A model generated the notes under the pieces. The model saw nothing but the letters and a program-made list of their open reading frames with translations, was not told the origin of the DNA and did not search any database. A DNA stretch of 53,642 nucleotides, taken from a virus. The stretch is from positions 1 to 53,642 of the IMG/VR virus record IMGVR_UViG_3300037502_003770; one strand, given 5' to 3'. Position numbers and translations under genes: made by a program. The number at the start of each line of letters is the position of its first letter. The first letter of the stretch is position 1. Shown in pieces: positions 18,901-24,337 of this stretch.

Positions 18901-19440
18901 TTCAATAAATCAGTATCAGACACTCTTTTAAAGAAAGACCCTTCTCAAAGAGAATATTATAGTGATTCACAATTAGAATTAACCAATTATGATTTAGACA
19001 CTGTACAAGAATTATTTACAATGGAAGAAAAAGAAGTTCTATTTTGGAATAGAACTGGTCTTAATCCAAGAGAAATATTTTCTAACTTTGAAACAGTTAT
19101 TCCTTTAGAAGTAGATTTATATATTGAAAAACTAAATTTAGTTAAAGAAAAATTAAAGGAAACCAATACTGTAGTAAAAGCTCATTATGAAAGATATAAT
19201 AATGGTGATGTAGTTTTAACAATGTCCGATAAATATTATATAATAGAAAATGAAGTTGAAAAAGTAATTCCTGAAAAATTCTATCGTTATATTAATAATG
19301 ATTTATATTTAATACCAGCTTCAATTACTGAAAGAGAAGAATATTTACAATTTACTCAAGATAAAGAAGTTTTAAATAAAAAAGAGTTTTTCCTTTGTAG
19401 AGTAAAAGAAGGTGAATTAATAAAGATTAAACAAATATAA
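15988..19440 (+). CDS. DNA polymerase, family B
   Basis: This is the replicative polymerase with proofreading, 1150 residues. The 3'-5' exonuclease shows LDIETTGL (Asp295/Glu297) and HNSEEFDFNF. The polymerase domain shows motif A as EDYSGLYPS (Asp596), motif B as KILNNSNFGALG (659-670), motif C as LDTDG (Asp711/Asp713), and KKNYANLEY downstream matching the KxY region. An acidic insert (AEDFDFDDDSDNINKKR) precedes the exonuclease. All catalytic residues appear present. The last 300 residues form the thumb and a less conserved tail. Confidence 0.95.
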   Translation: MSTNRNYKTLTEEELNNIEKFLNGHNDKQYVTAVETFYNSNIAKLIIKDKNTRKVSIEDYEYKPFIYLKDLKSYNISLFDNDKERLNKALKKYNITINKLQTKDHNGAEVERLFNGYKYLVETSSKYGFNAIANFFKEGGIDLFRKATKSKTYNVLEVKSKNENDLYINIEDNLYLNLKTNKYEIILKDYRYIEFNSIKVSIKNKKVNQEAEDFDFDDDSDNINKKRYYIEEDNNLRVVIDEEIEVGDKLVLNYNISNRNFYFKLTNDEQFLISTGIRLFKGYETYSDVHKLTLDIETTGLDPKRSEIFLIGIKDNYGFEQVLEGSEKQMIIDLFKTLIKIKPSIILGHNSEEFDFNFILKRAELLGIDLTQIQTTLSKEKVIYKKEGSSVKYGNETHFYSQTIMYGFNVIDTMHSVKRAQAINSDIKSANLKYICKFLDVAKPNRIYINEGSDIFGFYKENKNFIINLENSEYFILPDEYQENPNQYLLDKNLDKNFQVITGKEITKRYLLDDLWETLEVDRTYNESTFLLSKLLPVSFARTATIGGAGTWNLIMTSWSYEKNLAIPYTPKKPKFTGGLSRSFKVGFLTKIAKEDYSGLYPSLELEFDIFPKHDITNALFGILLFLKLNRDKFKKLAKDETLEDQLRKFYDSKQLPLKILNNSNFGALGSEFFNWSDFDCAERITCCGRQYLRLMVDYFMQFGATPAVLDTDGCNFILPKMVDIDEKFNKVKPYPISEFIYFNGKKEEKGVDGFLDCLVDNFNNNVLASPYMKLDNDGLWESAINVSKKNYANLEYDKKKNKYKVKYVGNTIKSRTMPEYIEEFINEGVMMILNNKPKEFIEYYYQYLTKIYLKQVPLKQIASKKRIKESITEYINRGVDKTGKPKAKKAFMELLIENNLTTDNIDYVYVINNGTAKSHGDSKVNKKTGKLYSYMLTKEDIEDNPEQIGDYNVAKYIDSFNTRVEKLLLVFNKSVSDTLLKKDPSQREYYSDSQLELTNYDLDTVQELFTMEEKEVLFWNRTGLNPREIFSNFETVIPLEVDLYIEKLNLVKEKLKETNTVVKAHYERYNNGDVVLTMSDKYYIIENEVEKVIPEKFYRYINNDLYLIPASITEREEYLQFTQDKEVLNKKEFFLCRVKEGELIKIKQI

Positions 19441-19447
19441 TTTAACT

Positions 19448-19555
19448 ATGTTAGAAACAATTAAAAATCTTTTTAAAGATAAAACATTTAATCTAGTAAC
19501 ATTATTTGTTTTATATATAAAAACAGTACAATACTTATTATTGCTCATTTTATGA
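19448..19555 (+). CDS. Very small membrane protein (35 aa)
   Basis: An ATG eight bases after the polymerase stop opens a 35-codon frame (MLETIKNLFKDKTF, then a hydrophobic LVTLFVLYI and VQYLLLLIL). It ends with TGA inside the ATGA of the next gene. The filled gap and the coupling overlap support a real gene. It would be a single-span or monotopic membrane peptide of unknown role. Confidence 0.55.
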   Translation: MLETIKNLFKDKTFNLVTLFVLYIKTVQYLLLLIL

Positions 19556-20043
19556 AAAAATACGAAGTTTATAAAAATTTACAAACAAACATAATCTTTC
19601 AAATTCAAGAAATTGATTTTGAAAGATTTAATCAATTAGGTGAAGTTTATTTTAATTATATTGATACTGAAAATAACAAAGACTCAATATTATATGATGA
19701 TATTGAAGAATTTAATTCTAAAAATGAAAAAATAGAGGATAATGAAATAGTAAATAAGTTTAGAAAGTTATATAATATAAATTACTTTACTTCAAAAGTA
19801 AGTACACTATCTTATTCTGAAGCTATTTCTCTTTATAAAAATAGTTTTTCTAAAACAGATAAATTTCTTTATATAAGACCTTTTTTAGAATTAAAATATA
19901 GTAAATATTCTATTGATTATACTTTAAAATATAATACGAAAAACAATAAATTATTACAATCAATATTAGATACTATCGAAAAAAATAAATTTTTTTGTAG
20001 TAAAAATCAATTCTTAAAATTAATTGAGATAATTAAAATATGA
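19552..20043 (+). CDS. Hypothetical protein
   Basis: This 163-residue protein begins MKKYEVYKNLQTNIIFQIQE, has an acidic segment (YDDIEEFNSKNEKIEDNE) and ends in helices (SILDTIEKNKFFCSKNQFLK). No family is recognised. It overlaps the tiny membrane protein and the amidase-like gene by ATGA on both sides, so the three are translationally coupled. Confidence 0.65.
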   Translation: MKKYEVYKNLQTNIIFQIQEIDFERFNQLGEVYFNYIDTENNKDSILYDDIEEFNSKNEKIEDNEIVNKFRKLYNINYFTSKVSTLSYSEAISLYKNSFSKTDKFLYIRPFLELKYSKYSIDYTLKYNTKNNKLLQSILDTIEKNKFFCSKNQFLKLIEIIKI

Positions 20044-20693
20044 TAAATATAATAGAATTAGATGATATTGTAACAAATACTAGATTCTTTGACGGAACTA
20101 ATGTATTAAAAAAGAGAATCATTCTCTCAGATACATTCTCTTCATCAATAGATGATTATATTAATTACATAAAATTATTTCCAACGTATAGAATACCTAA
20201 TTATATAGTTGGGAAAGACGGAAATATTTATCAGATATTAAAAGATAATAATTATAGTTTATTTATTGATGATTATAATTTTCATGGAAAAGATAAAAAA
20301 TCTCAACAAGAATTTAATTCTCAAAGTATTATTGTTTGTTTAGAAAATAATGGTTATTTATCTAATAGTAATGATTTATATTTAAATCACTTAAACCAAG
20401 AAGTAAACAGGTCTTCTGTAATAGAAAAAAATTTTAGAGGATATATTTATTGGGATAAATACAATGAAATACAGATAGAAAATCTTTTTTTATTATTAGA
20501 TTTTTTATCAGAAAAAACAGGTATTCTAATTAAAAATCCAAAAAATAATTCTTCATTATATGAAGGTTTTTTAAATTATAGTGGTTTATTATTCACTTCA
20601 AATATTAATGATTCATATTTATCACCAAACCCTTCCTTTCCATTTTCATCTTTAAAAGAAAAATTTTCTCCTTTAAAAAAGAAAAGTTTATGA
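20040..20693 (+). CDS. Amidase_2-like protein, apparently lacking zinc ligands
   Basis: The 217 residues follow the order of N-acetylmuramoyl-L-alanine amidase (T7 lysozyme/Amidase_2) blocks. IPNYIVGKDGNIYQIL stands for the usual HF-I-x-x-DG-x-I-Y strand pair. NSQSIIVCLENNGYL stands for the N-x-x-S-I-x-V-x-L-x-x-x-G block, YNEIQIENLFLLLDFL for the Q-x-x-x-L helix, and SPNPSFPFSSLK for the D-P-x-P-x-F-P-W end. The expected ligands are replaced: the first His site reads ILSDTF, the second reads LLFTSNIN, and the Asp/Cys before the final Pro reads Leu-Ser. It is probably a binding or structural protein rather than an active lysin. It is coupled by ATGA to the first array gene. Confidence 0.6.
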   Translation: MINIIELDDIVTNTRFFDGTNVLKKRIILSDTFSSSIDDYINYIKLFPTYRIPNYIVGKDGNIYQILKDNNYSLFIDDYNFHGKDKKSQQEFNSQSIIVCLENNGYLSNSNDLYLNHLNQEVNRSSVIEKNFRGYIYWDKYNEIQIENLFLLLDFLSEKTGILIKNPKNNSSLYEGFLNYSGLLFTSNINDSYLSPNPSFPFSSLKEKFSPLKKKSL

Positions 20694-20887
20694 TAATAAA
20701 AATTAAAATTAACAATATTGAATATACTGAAAATTTAATTAATCTTGAATTATTTTCTATTATTAGAATAAAATATTTATCATTATATTTTAATATTAAA
20801 AAGAAAATTTCTTCTTATTATACTATTCTTAAAGACACAGGTTTTGGTGATTTTGAATTTTATTATAATTTTTCTTATTATAATTAA
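20690..20887 (+). CDS. YxE/FxYYN array protein A1
   Basis: First member of the tiny-gene array, 65 residues. N-terminal strand MIIKIKI, YTE at 12-14, variable middle, and exact FSYYN at the stop. ATGA overlap with the amidase-like gene means the array is read as a continuation of that operon. Function unknown; there is no signal peptide. Confidence 0.7.
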   Translation: MIIKIKINNIEYTENLINLELFSIIRIKYLSLYFNIKKKISSYYTILKDTGFGDFEFYYNFSYYN

Positions 20888-20900
20888 TATAATATAATTT

Positions 20901-21164
20901 ATGTTGTTATGTATTAAATTAAATAATGGTTTTAGATATTTTGAATATTTATATGAAATTTCACAATGTGATAAAATAATATTTGATAATGGAATAATAT
21001 ATTACTTAGAAAGTAAGATAGATTTTTTTAATATAGATAATCGTGAAGCATGTATTCTTTTATCCTTTAAAATAAATACTTTATTTGATTATGATTTTAA
21101 TTATATTGATATATATCAAGAAGAATCTTATGATAGAGAAATTAATTCAATTTATTATAGATAG
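20901..21164 (+). CDS. YxE/FxYYN array protein A2
   Basis: 87 residues, the longest member of block A. It starts MLLCIKL, carries YFE at 13-15 and ends NSIYYR, a degenerate form of the terminal motif. The middle is acidic (YLESKIDFFNIDNREAC). Thirteen bases separate it from A1 and six from A3. Function unknown. Confidence 0.65.
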   Translation: MLLCIKLNNGFRYFEYLYEISQCDKIIFDNGIIYYLESKIDFFNIDNREACILLSFKINTLFDYDFNYIDIYQEESYDREINSIYYR

Positions 21165-21170
21165 TTTATT

Positions 21171-21377
21171 ATGGAAATACAAATTCATTTAAATCTTATT
21201 TCATATATTGAAAAATTATTTTCGGATAAGTTTTTTCACTATAAGAAATATACTTATTGTGAAATTTTTAATATAGATGTTCTATTTGTGGAAATAGATA
21301 ATTTTAACATATATTTTAATTATTTAGATTTTTTATCAGAAAATAAAAAAAAATATTTTAACTACTACAATATATGA
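21171..21377 (+). CDS. YxE/FxYYN array protein A3
   Basis: 68 residues with strand MEIQIHL, YIE at 12-14 and terminal YFNYYNI, one residue past the motif. The tyrosines use TAC codons where other members use TAT, so the motif is kept at protein level. ATGA overlap with A4. Confidence 0.7.
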   Translation: MEIQIHLNLISYIEKLFSDKFFHYKKYTYCEIFNIDVLFVEIDNFNIYFNYLDFLSENKKKYFNYYNI

Positions 21378-21592
21378 ATGAGCTTTCTATCAAAATTGAA
21401 ATCAAATCTTTTGAATATATTGAGTTTATTCAATCAAAAGTTACAATATATTCAAGACACAGTACCAATGAAAAATTTATTTTATTTGGTATGAGATGTA
21501 CTAAATATCTTCCGTTTGCTGCCATTTCGTATTATTTTAATAAAATCGAAATGGAAAATTATTTTTTTAATTATTATAATTACTATTTTTAA
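21374..21592 (+). CDS. YxE/FxYYN array protein A4
   Basis: 72 residues with IKIEIKSFEYIEF at the N terminus (YIE 15-17) and FNYYNYYF at the end. The first 20 residues are almost identical to those of A5 while the middle differs completely, which shows a constant start joined to a variable body. Confidence 0.7.
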   Translation: MNELSIKIEIKSFEYIEFIQSKVTIYSRHSTNEKFILFGMRCTKYLPFAAISYYFNKIEMENYFFNYYNYYF

Positions 21593-21814
21593 ATGAAAAA
21601 TCTTTTTATCAAAATCGAAATCAAATCTTTTAAATATATTGAATTTGTTGATTCTCATCAAGGCGTATATTCAAAACATACAATAAAAGAAAACAATTTT
21701 ATTATATCTTGTTTACCTTTAAGAATATATGACCTCAGATATTATTCATTTATTTCTTATTATTATAATTCTTATGAAAAAATATATTCATTTTTTAAAT
21801 ATTACAGTATATGA
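21593..21814 (+). CDS. YxE/FxYYN array protein A5
   Basis: 73 residues that begin directly after the A4 stop. The N terminus IKIEIKSFKYIEF (YIE 15-17) is nearly the same as A4 at both DNA and protein level, indicating recent duplication. It ends FFKYYSI. ATGA overlap with A6. Confidence 0.7.
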   Translation: MKNLFIKIEIKSFKYIEFVDSHQGVYSKHTIKENNFIISCLPLRIYDLRYYSFISYYYNSYEKIYSFFKYYSI

Positions 21815-22008
21815 AAATAGAAATTAAGATAACAGATATTTTTTCATATAAAGAAATGTTTCTTAGTGATTCATTCATGTCTAGTATATCTTTATATCAA
21901 TTAAAATTTAAACAATTATTTTATGTAGATTTTAATCCTATTTTTTATTGGTGCGCTGATGGTTTTAATAATAAAATAAGAAGGAGGTTTAAATATTATG
22001 GAATTTAG
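21811..22008 (+). CDS. YxE/FxYYN array protein A6
   Basis: 65 residues: MKIEIKI, YKE at 13-15, and RFKYYGI at the end. The codons for three consecutive Arg near the end create an AGGAGG, 12 bases before the ATG of the truncated A7. This is probably coincidental, since neighbours lack such sites. Confidence 0.7.
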   Translation: MKIEIKITDIFSYKEMFLSDSFMSSISLYQLKFKQLFYVDFNPIFYWCADGFNNKIRRRFKYYGI

Positions 22009-22108
22009 TATTTTTATAAAAATTTTTAATTTTGAATATAGTGAACAAATATTAGGTTATTTTCCTATAATAGAATTTATATTAGAATTTACTGTTAACA
22101 AAAGATAA
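21998..22108 (+). pseudogene. YxE/FxYYN array protein A7, 5' fragment cut by the TnpB element
   Basis: 36 codons with a normal family start (MEFSIFIKIF, YSE at 14-16) stop abruptly at TVNKR-TAA next to the hairpin that precedes tnpB. The missing C terminus appears beyond tnpB as VYFPYYYN (about 23474-23500). The fragment overlaps A6 by 11 bases. The element therefore most likely inserted inside an intact array gene. Confidence 0.65.
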
Positions 22109-22149
22109 TAAATTTTATTTAAAATTATGTTAATTTTAAATAAAATTTA
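22109..22149. repeat. 19-bp perfect hairpin, probable left-end structure of the TnpB element
   Basis: Arms 22109-22127 and 22131-22149 are exact reverse complements (TAAATTTTATTTAAAATTA on the left) around the loop TGT. It lies between the truncated array gene and the tnpB promoter candidate. IS200/IS605 elements carry subterminal hairpins, so it may mark the left end. It could instead act as a terminator, although no T-tract follows directly. Confidence 0.55.
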
Positions 22150-22154
22150 ATTCT

Positions 22155-22170
22155 TTTTGACTATTTATAT
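22155..22170 (+). promoter_or_regulatory. Promoter candidate upstream of tnpB
   Basis: Sixteen bases identical to those upstream of the resolvase gene (13046-13061), 39-54 bases before the tnpB ATG. A sigma70-like reading (TTGACT, 17 bases, TAATAT) is also possible at this site only. Confidence 0.45.
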
Positions 22171-22208
22171 CTATAATACTAATATTACTTTATTAAAATT
22201 AATTTTTT

Positions 22209-23447
22209 ATGATTCTTTCTGAAAGACATATAATTTCAAAAAAACATCGATTCTTTAAGGAATGTGATTCTGTTTGTTTAAAAAGTAAGAACCTTTATAA
22301 TTATGCTAATTCTTTAATTGAAAGTCATTTTAATAGTACAGGTAAGTACCTTAATTATAATGGTATTAATAGGATAATGATTGATAGTAATAACCTATTT
22401 TATAGAGATTTACCTGCCAAAGTATCTAACCAAACACTAATGCTTCTTGATAAAAATTGGGTTAATTTTTTTAAGGGTATCAAAGATTGGAAGAAAAACC
22501 CTTCAAAATATAAAGGAAAACCAAATCCTCCCTTAAATAAGGAGAGTAATGAAAGGTTTATCACTATTTACGATTCACAAGCTATAAATAAAAAACTTTT
22601 AAAAAAAGGTGTTCTTAAATTATCTAAGACTAAAATAGAGATAAGTTCTAAAAGAAAGAATGTTAAAGAAATAAGAGTTGTCCCTAAGTTATATTCTTAT
22701 GTGATAGAGATAATATATGAAAGGGAAGAAAAACCAAAATTAGAAGATAATAATAAAATATTTTCTATTGATTTAGGTATAAATAATTTAGCTACAGTTA
22801 CCTCTAACCAAAAAGAAATAACCCCTTTTATAATAAATGGAAAACCTTTAAAAAGTATAAATCAATATTATAATAAGAATCTTTCTTTAATAAAGAAGGA
22901 TTTAAAAAGGAGAAATAACAAAGAGAGTAGTAATAAAGTTAAGAAATTAACATATAAAAGAGAAAATAAAGTAAGAGATTATTTGCATAAAGCAAGTAGG
23001 AAAGTAATAAAATTAGCAAAAGAAAAAGATGTTAACACCATAGTAATAGGGAACAATAAAAATTGGAAACAAAAGACTAATATGAGTTCTAAAAATAATC
23101 AGAACTTCGTTAACATACCTCACAATACATTTATAAAAATGCTTTCTTATAAATGTGAATTAGAAGGGTTAAGGATTATATTACAAGAAGAGAGTTACAC
23201 AAGTCAGGCTTCTTTTTTAAATTTAGATTATATACCTACATACAAACCAAATTGTAAAGAAGAATATTCTTTTAGTGGTTATAGAAAAAGTAGGGGATTA
23301 TATAAAGTTAAAGGAAAAGAGAATAAAATAATAAATGCTGATGTTAACGGTTCTTATAATATATTAAGAAAAGCATTTCCAAATGTATTCACAAATGGAA
23401 TAGAGGGTTTATCAGTGAATCCAATAGTTATAAATGTAGGTAGATAA
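22209..23447 (+). CDS. tnpB: TnpB, RNA-guided nuclease of IS200/IS605 family
   Basis: TnpB proteins are RuvC-type nucleases guided by an RNA from the element's right end, and are ancestors of Cas12. The 412 residues show an N-terminal domain, then the RuvC triad: Asp in FSIDLGINNLATV, Glu in LQEESYTSQASF, and Asp in INADVNGSYNILRK. It belongs to the subtype reading SQASFLNLDYIPTY then FSGYRKSRGLY, which lacks the CxxC zinc finger (a single Cys remains there). All three catalytic acids are present, so it may be active. The guide RNA would span its 3' end and the roughly 50 bases before the next gene. Confidence 0.9.
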   Translation: MILSERHIISKKHRFFKECDSVCLKSKNLYNYANSLIESHFNSTGKYLNYNGINRIMIDSNNLFYRDLPAKVSNQTLMLLDKNWVNFFKGIKDWKKNPSKYKGKPNPPLNKESNERFITIYDSQAINKKLLKKGVLKLSKTKIEISSKRKNVKEIRVVPKLYSYVIEIIYEREEKPKLEDNNKIFSIDLGINNLATVTSNQKEITPFIINGKPLKSINQYYNKNLSLIKKDLKRRNNKESSNKVKKLTYKRENKVRDYLHKASRKVIKLAKEKDVNTIVIGNNKNWKQKTNMSSKNNQNFVNIPHNTFIKMLSYKCELEGLRIILQEESYTSQASFLNLDYIPTYKPNCKEEYSFSGYRKSRGLYKVKGKENKIINADVNGSYNILRKAFPNVFTNGIEGLSVNPIVINVGR

Positions 23448-23453
23448 TATTTA

Positions 23454-23500
23454 CATGATTTACCATAAAAACAATACTGTATATTTTCCTTATTATTATA
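23454..23500 (+). pseudogene. 3' remnant of split array gene A7
   Basis: In one frame this gap reads MIYHKNNTVYFPYYYN, which ends in the family-type F-x-Y-Y-x-N signature just before the ATG of A8. It has no room for an N-terminal part of its own. It is best explained as the tail of the gene whose head ends at 22108. The right junction with the TnpB element lies at or shortly before 23470. Confidence 0.5.
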
Positions 23501-23725
23501 ATGAACGATTTTAGAATAAATATCTTTCTTGAAGAAAGTAATTTTCAATATATTGAAAATCATCGTATGTCTATTTGTTGTTTAATATTTTATTATAATT
23601 CTGATAAATATGATGGTTTATATTTAGAAAATTATATGAAAAATAATATGTTTACATGTAACAAATCATCTTTAACTAAAAAAGGAGTATTTCATACAGA
23701 AAATAAATATTATAGGGTTAATTAA
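23501..23725 (+). CDS. YxE/FxYYN array protein A8
   Basis: 74 residues: MNDFRINIFLEESNFQYIEN with YIE at 17-19, a Cys-containing middle (ICCLIFYYN), and ENKYYRVN at the end, a drifted terminal motif. First intact member after the TnpB insertion. Function unknown. Confidence 0.65.
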   Translation: MNDFRINIFLEESNFQYIENHRMSICCLIFYYNSDKYDGLYLENYMKNNMFTCNKSSLTKKGVFHTENKYYRVN

Positions 23726-23728
23726 ACT

Positions 23729-23926
23729 ATGAATATTCAGATTTATATCAATACATATTATACAATATATAAAGAACGAGGTGATTATAATTATAATGAA
23801 GTTTTATCTCAAATTAGAATAAAAATATTTATTATATATTGTTCTTGTAATAATTATTCTATAAATACAAGTAGAATAGTTAATAATAGTACCAAGAAAA
23901 TTATTGCTTTTAAATACTACCACTAA
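23729..23926 (+). CDS. YxE/FxYYN array protein A9
   Basis: 65 residues: MNIQIYI, YKE at 14-16, ending AFKYYH. Its last 17 bases overlap the 3' end of the convergent gp25-like gene, so block A abuts the baseplate module with no spacer. Confidence 0.65.
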   Translation: MNIQIYINTYYTIYKERGDYNYNEVLSQIRIKIFIIYCSCNNYSINTSRIVNNSTKKIIAFKYYH

Positions 23927-24293
23927 AACTTAAAGAAAGCTCATCTATTTCTTTAGTAGATTTATATTGAAAAATTATATTTATTATAAGTCTACTTTCT
24001 ACCTGTTCATTAGTTATTGATAAAATAGTTAATTCTGGAATAAATTTTTCACTTTTTACTTTAATTTCTTGTTTGATTGTATCAAATGAAATATTATCAT
24101 TTTGTTCAAAAAGCATATATTTTAAACGAGTACCATAATCTCTTCTATAATATCTTGTACCTTCATCTGTAGTTAATAAAAGAAATAACTTACTTTTTAA
24201 TTGTTCTTTTGTTGTAAGATTTACTTTTAATGTAGATGAAATATTATCATCTTCTACAGGATATGATAAAGAGAATGTTTTATTTACTGCCAT
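23910..24293 (-). CDS. Baseplate wedge protein, T4 gp25/GPW family
   Basis: 127 residues with the gp25 signature: LFLLLTTDEGTRYYRRDYGT followed by RLKYMLFEQND, matching the L-x-T-x-x-G-E-R-x-x-x-P-x-Y-G-x-x-L pattern. The family forms part of the inner baseplate wedge of contractile tails. It is transcribed leftward, divergent from the gp6-like gene, from a symmetric promoter region. Start chosen at MAVNKTFSL, 30 bases from the CTATTTA motif. Confidence 0.88.
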   Translation of the reverse strand: MAVNKTFSLSYPVEDDNISSTLKVNLTTKEQLKSKLFLLLTTDEGTRYYRRDYGTRLKYMLFEQNDNISFDTIKQEIKVKSEKFIPELTILSITNEQVESRLIINIIFQYKSTKEIDELSLSFSGSI

Positions 24294-24306
24294 TATATTT
24301 TTTTAT

Positions 24307-24323
24307 CTATTTATATTAAATAG
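24307..24323. promoter_or_regulatory. Symmetric divergent promoter candidate
   Basis: CTATTTA-TAT-TAAATAG is a perfect palindrome with a three-base centre. It lies between the divergent gp25-like and gp6-like genes, with the heptamer 30-31 bases from each start codon. Both genes are late in T4, so this is a good late-promoter candidate. Confidence 0.55.
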
Positions 24324-24337
24324 TTACTTATTAAATA

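Larger units (their letters stand above)
22109..23453 (+). mobile_element. TnpB-only IS200/IS605-family element (ends approximate)
   Basis: The segment between the two pieces of array gene A7 holds a hairpin, a promoter candidate and tnpB, with no tnpA. Its codon use (more AGG and GGG) differs somewhat from the neighbours. Exact ends cannot be set because this family makes no target duplication and no empty site is available. Mobility would need a TnpA supplied elsewhere. Confidence 0.6.

Noticed and set aside
21979-21990. Strong Shine-Dalgarno AGGAGG before the truncated array gene A7
   Set aside because: It comes from consecutive Arg codons in A6, and no other gene here uses such a site.
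23448-23500. Right-end hairpin of the TnpB element
   Set aside because: Only weak 5-bp pairings (ATGTA/TACAT) could be found, not enough to call a structure.
23354-23563. Minus-strand open frame across the tnpB end
   Set aside because: It covers the tnpB 3' end and the start of A8 on the other strand and shows no family signature.
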